From Paraclostridium ghonii (lineage in GTDB: Bacteria; Bacillota; Clostridia; Peptostreptococcales; Peptostreptococcaceae): a DNA stretch of 16,670 nt. The notes beneath the pieces were generated by a model, which did no database searches, was not told the DNA's origin, and was given only the letters and a program-made list of their open reading frames with translations. Location of the stretch: the NCBI RefSeq assembly GCF_023653455.1, contig NZ_JAKEDR010000065.1, forward strand, positions 1-16,670, given 5' to 3'. Of this stretch, positions 14,101 to 16,670 are shown in pieces (position 1 is the stretch's first letter; every line of letters begins with the position of its first letter). The position numbers and the translations under genes are program-made.

Positions 14101-14508
14101 TTATTTTAATGCTAAATCTATACCTACAGTTTTATTTAAATCATACTCATCACTATTTCCATTTTCTTTGTATGGATGCATATATCTAACTTTAAACTCT
14201 AGATTATCTGCTTTATATGTAACTTCCGTTACCCCAACTTCACTTTCATAATTTCTATCAATCTCTGATATTCCTTTTGGTAAAATTCCTTTAACATACT
14301 CTACAGACTCTTCCATAGTGCGCTTTATAGGGTCTGATTCACTGCTATACGATGCTTCAGACATTTTCACTTCTAATTCTTGACTTTCAATTATATCTTT
14401 ATTTTCTGTTTTTTCAACCTCATTTAAAGTATCATTTGACCTATTACACCCAAACATAAACATAGATAATATAACTAATATCCATACACTAACTAACCTT
14501 AATTTCAT
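14101..14508 (-). CDS. Small putative lipoprotein of unknown function
   Basis: The 135-residue protein has a lipoprotein signal: MKLR, a hydrophobic stretch to about residue 20, and Cys21 in a FMFGC lipobox-like end. The mature part is acidic and polar (TLNEVEKTENKDIIESQELE), then has a compact C-terminal region (about 65-135) with YVKGILPKGISEIDR and VTEVTYKADNLEFKVRYMHP, suggesting a small beta-rich domain. No family is recognised. Ribosome binding site AGGGGGAT, 7 nt from the ATG. It has its own extended -10 promoter and a terminator, so it is probably monocistronic. Confidence 0.7.
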   Translation of the reverse strand: MKLRLVSVWILVILSMFMFGCNRSNDTLNEVEKTENKDIIESQELEVKMSEASYSSESDPIKRTMEESVEYVKGILPKGISEIDRNYESEVGVTEVTYKADNLEFKVRYMHPYKENGNSDEYDLNKTVGIDLALK

Positions 14509-14549
14509 CTAATTCATCCCCCTGTATTTAATTTTCAATGTATATCAAA

Positions 14550-14558
14550 ATTATACCA
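14550..14558 (-). promoter_or_regulatory. Extended -10 promoter of the small lipoprotein gene
   Basis: TGGTATAAT on the minus strand is a perfect -10 with the TG extension, 41 nt before the ATG. No good -35 is seen, which the extension can compensate. A CATATCC...GGATATG inverted repeat (7-bp arms, 12-13 nt apart) lies immediately upstream and could be an operator or chance. Confidence 0.5.
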
Positions 14559-14659
14559 TATCCTTTATTTTAAATGGGATATGAGTCTAAAGATACATGG
14601 TATTGATGTAGAGAAAAATAGTATGTATGATATTGATATAACTTCTATTACATACCTAG

Positions 14660-14731
14660 TTAGTTATTCAAACTTTCTTCTAAGTGGTGTAGTACTTTTC
14701 CCAAACAAATTATAACTGGAGCGAAAAACAT
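14660..14731 (-). CDS. Possible 23-residue hydrophobic peptide
   Basis: In the 278-bp gap between the lipoprotein and the VanZ-like gene, the minus strand encodes MFFAPVIICLGKVLHHLEES followed by LNN and a stop. TAGGGA stands 6 nt before the ATG. One hydrophobic segment and an amphipathic tail would suit a membrane micropeptide. In another frame just upstream, an ATG at 14782-14784 begins MGFYNKKLFG. One inserted base would join the two, so this could also be a frameshifted small membrane protein gene. Nothing else was seen in the gap. Confidence 0.25.
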   Translation of the reverse strand: MFFAPVIICLGKVLHHLEESLNN

Positions 14732-14787
14732 AACTATCCCTACGATGCTTTCATTCCAAATAATTTTTTATTATAAAAGCCCATAAC

Positions 14788-15243
14788 TTATAAATTATGA
14801 TTTTTTATTTTTGACATTATCTTCCTTATTAAAAATACTAGCAATAATCCTATCAGCGCTCCTATAGAATCTACTAATACATCTCTAAATTCTCCACTTC
14901 GTCCAGGTACAAATAATTGATGAAACTCATCTGTACATGCGTATAATGCAGTTAATATAAATGCTAGTGAATAATCTCTTATATTGCTTCTTCCTTTGAC
15001 AGCCATATATAAAAGAATAACTAGTACAGAGTATAAAAATATATGAGCTGATTTTCTGATTAAAAATTCAGCTAAGCCTATTTTCATTAAGTTTTCTGCT
15101 ACAATACCTATTACAGGTATATTACATAACATATTTATAAAACCACCAGATTGTGATGATGAGACTGTCGATTGTTGATTTGACATATAAAATATGAATA
15201 TCATCCAACATATAGATAATCCAATGTATACTTTTCTATTCAT
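14788..15243 (-). CDS. VanZ-like family membrane protein
   Basis: 151 residues with four predicted membrane helices: VYIGLSICWMIFIFYMS near the start, KSAHIFLYSVLVILLYMAV, DYSLAFILTALYACTDEF, and LVDSIGALIGLLLVFLIRKI. The VanZ-like signature is clear: RKSAHIFLY, then DEFHQLFVPGRSGEFRDVLV with the conserved acidic and His residues. In enterococci vanZ gives low-level teicoplanin resistance, but most chromosomal relatives have no assigned role and no van genes are nearby. An upstream ATG (15286-15288) would add 15 residues, but AAGGAG lies 7 nt before the ATG at 15243, and the extra segment overlaps the expected transcript start, so the shorter form is preferred. Confidence 0.85.
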   Translation of the reverse strand: MNRKVYIGLSICWMIFIFYMSNQQSTVSSSQSGGFINMLCNIPVIGIVAENLMKIGLAEFLIRKSAHIFLYSVLVILLYMAVKGRSNIRDYSLAFILTALYACTDEFHQLFVPGRSGEFRDVLVDSIGALIGLLLVFLIRKIMSKIKNHNL

Positions 15244-15287
15244 AATAAACTCCTTATTAATTTTCTCTATACAAGTTAATAGTCTCA

Positions 15288-15296
15288 ATTATACCA
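15288..15296 (-). promoter_or_regulatory. Extended -10 promoter of the VanZ-like gene
   Basis: TGGTATAAT on the minus strand, identical to the element before the small lipoprotein gene, 44 nt before the chosen ATG. No clear -35. Confidence 0.45.
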
Positions 15297-15354
15297 CAGC
15301 TAAAATTATAGTTTCTATCCTAGCCTAACTCATCCTCTATTTTAAATTTATATA

Positions 15355-15411
15355 CATATAGTTTTATATCTATACTTTATGTATTATAAAATATAGATAT
15401 AAAACTATATG
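15355..15411. repeat. Perfect 20-bp inverted repeat with 17-nt loop
   Basis: CATATAGTTTTATATCTATA (15355-15374) is exactly complementary to 15392-15411, and the loop adds a 5-bp TTTAT/ATAAA stem after one mismatch. On the plus strand TGTTTTTATTGG follows shortly after, giving a modest T-run. It may act as a terminator for the minus-strand polysaccharide unit or be a non-coding mobile or recombination relic. Confidence 0.7.
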
Positions 15412-15441
15412 CTAGTGTTTTTATTGGCTTTCATTGTGTCT

Positions 15442-15491
15442 TGAATAAGTAAAATTAAAGGTATTTAAATACCTTTAATTTTACTTATTCA
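15442..15491. repeat. Perfect 50-bp palindrome without spacer
   Basis: From the centre between 15466 and 15467, 25 bases on each side are exactly complementary (left arm begins TGAATAAGTAAAATTAAAGG). It starts 3 nt after the stop of the wecB-like remnant on the minus strand and lies 30 bp from another strong inverted repeat. In RNA it would be a very stable hairpin, and as DNA it could extrude a cruciform. Confidence 0.85.
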
Positions 15492-15494
15492 CAA

Positions 15495-15708
15495 TTACTT
15501 ATTAAATTTTTCAACTATAACATTAACTATATATTTACTTGCATTTCCATCACCATATGGATTAGATGATTTTGCTATAGGTTCATATATCTACACCTTC
15601 CGTCCTCTCCGTTGTATCTCTTATCACAAGCACCAGTTTCTCTAAGGTATGTAACCTCTTCTTGAATTCCACCACTATCAGTTGTTTTTATATAACCTTT
15701 ATTTTCAT
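15495..15708 (-). pseudogene. Remnant of a wecB-type UDP-N-acetylglucosamine 2-epimerase gene
   Basis: The intact enzyme interconverts UDP-GlcNAc and UDP-ManNAc for surface polysaccharide. Here an ATG (15706-15708) begins MKIKVI, typical of WecB, but a stop follows at once. In another frame comes TTDSGGIQEEVTYL, the UDP-binding segment; after a frame change LVLVIRDTTERTEGV; and after a further gap EPIAKSSNPYGDGNASKYIV... to a TAA at 15495-15497. These are WecB C-terminal motifs in the correct order with about 270 residues lost after the start and about 35 lost before NPYGDGNA. The ATG overlaps the stop of the upstream glycosyltransferase (ATGA), so the two were once translationally coupled. 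No functional product is expected. Confidence 0.85.
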
Positions 15709-16670
15709 ATTCCACCTACCTTTTCATTATTTGCCTGTATATTAAGCTTTTCTATCTGTCTAGAATATAGCAATTCATTTTCACATATTTTTTCAGTAGT
15801 TTTATAATAATCCAATATATTTTTGTTCCTATTAGTCATAATATTAATGCAATCTTCTATATTTGAATCAGTATCTATATATTTTAAATTATATTCATCT
15901 ATTACTCTTAATGGCTCTTTTAACGCTTTATTCATAGCTAATATTAATCCTGCATTTAAATAATCAGAAAATTTATTTGGAAAAGCAACCTTATTTGTAA
16001 TATTATAATCTCTTATTAAAAAACCTACATCACAAGCACACAAGTATTTAAAGTATTCATCAAATGATAAAAATTTAAGTTCATAGTTTCCTTTTGGAAA
16101 ACTCTCTTTTACTTTTAATTCAAATTCGTCATCTATATTACAAAAAAAAGCAAAAAATACTTTTTCTAATTTTTTATCAAACTGCTTAAACAAATTCATT
16201 ATATTATCTATATTCTGCCAACTCATTCTATATCCACTAAAAACCATAACTATAGTATCATCATCTATATTCCAATAATCTCTAATTTCTTTTCTATATT
16301 CTATTTTTTCTTCCAAAGAAAGTACATTGTTAATGCCACATCTAACTTTATAAATTTTAAATTTATTCTTATTTTTTAAATTCAAGAATTTTTTGCAATA
16401 ACTTCCTAGTTCATCAGTTACTACAAACGCCCCATCTACTGAGTTTATAGCTTTTTTCATAATTTCTTTTTTTACAAAGTATTTAAAATAGTTTTTTATT
16501 AAATTAAACCCTTTTTCATATTCAATCATTTCTTCTAATGCACCTTGAATATCCAGTAATATTTCTGCTTTATAGTTCAATTTACGTAATATTTTTTTCA
16601 CTCTATTTACATATAGATAAGACATAGTTCCATAAAATATAATTTTTTCACTTATATATGTTTCTATATC
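15705..16670 (-). CDS. GT4-like glycosyltransferase (5' end outside window)
   Basis: The frame is open to the right edge of the window (15 further codons upstream of the ATG at 16623-16625, ending KIIFYGT before MSYLYV). A full-length protein therefore probably starts outside, and the internal Met is not the start. The visible part has AEILLDIQGALEEMIEYE, like the acceptor-side segment of GT-B enzymes, then a nucleotide-sugar domain with VMVFSGYRMSWQNIDNIM, SFDEYFKYLCACDVGFLIRD and NKVAFPNKFSDYLNAGL. The last matches the 'PNK..eyla.GlP' donor-binding motif of GT4 capsule/LPS-type enzymes. It is coupled by ATGA overlap to the wecB-like remnant, so it belonged to a surface-polysaccharide operon. 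Sugar and acceptor unknown. Confidence 0.75.
   Translation of the reverse strand, partial: DIETYISEKIIFYGTMSYLYVNRVKKILRKLNYKAEILLDIQGALEEMIEYEKGFNLIKNYFKYFVKKEIMKKAINSVDGAFVVTDELGSYCKKFLNLKNKNKFKIYKVRCGINNVLSLEEKIEYRKEIRDYWNIDDDTIVMVFSGYRMSWQNIDNIMNLFKQFDKKLEKVFFAFFCNIDDEFELKVKESFPKGNYELKFLSFDEYFKYLCACDVGFLIRDYNITNKVAFPNKFSDYLNAGLILAMNKALKEPLRVIDEYNLKYIDTDSNIEDCINIMTNRNKNILDYYKTTEKICENELLYSRQIEKLNIQANNEKVGGI

Noticed and set aside
15244..15288. Upstream ATG (15286-15288) as the VanZ-like start
   Set aside because: The ATG at 15241-15243 has a proper AAGGAG 7 nt upstream, and the likely transcript start falls near 15281, inside the longer version.
15442..15491. Insertion sequence or transposon end
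   Set aside because: No transposase frame, no second end, and no target duplication visible; the palindrome stands alone.

Overview
The window is very AT-rich DNA from a low-GC Gram-positive (Firmicutes) bacterium. Strong purine-rich ribosome binding sites precede nearly every gene, several starts are TTG, and the flagellar gene order (transglycosylase, yaaR-like, fliN, flgM, flgN, flgK, flgL, fliW, csrA, fliS, fliD, fliT-like, fliC, glycosyltransferase) matches, from memory, the late flagellar (F1) region of Clostridioides difficile. A motile member of the Peptostreptococcaceae is the best guess; the genus cannot be fixed from the sequence alone.

Region 1 (about 1-9630, all minus strand) is a late flagellar operon. 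Transcription enters near 9630-9545, where I see a sigma-A-like and a weaker sigma-D-like promoter. It then runs through 13 closely packed genes for a muralytic enzyme, a switch protein, the anti-sigma factor FlgM, hook-filament junction proteins, export chaperones, the FliW-CsrA regulatory pair, the filament cap and flagellin. fliC has its own near-perfect sigma-D promoter. Its leader carries a 5' palindrome and two GGA motifs 19 nt apart, one in a hairpin loop and one in the Shine-Dalgarno, as expected of a CsrA target. An intrinsic terminator separates fliC from a partial glycosyltransferase/TPR gene that probably glycosylates flagellin.

Region 2 (about 9640-13780) holds envelope genes: a GumN/TraB-like lipoprotein, the lipid II flippase MurJ, and (plus strand) an MscS-type channel. 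Their 3' ends carry four long hairpins of two sequence families. Copies A1 and A2 share a ~62-nt core. Copies B1 and B2 share a 51-nt core, 47/51 identical. The outer arms differ in sequence yet still pair. This is the most unusual structure in the window.

Region 3 (about 13780-16670) is sparser: a small unknown lipoprotein, a VanZ-like membrane protein, two very strong inverted repeats (one a 50-bp perfect palindrome), a heavily deleted wecB-like UDP-GlcNAc 2-epimerase remnant, and the 3' part of a GT4-like glycosyltransferase entering from the right edge. It looks like the decaying margin of a surface-polysaccharide locus.

Functionally, the flagellar block appears self-regulating. FlgM holds sigma-D, FliW titrates CsrA and is itself expected to be titrated by flagellin, and CsrA is positioned to repress fliC and possibly its own translation. 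No CRISPR array, transposase, tRNA or rRNA was seen.
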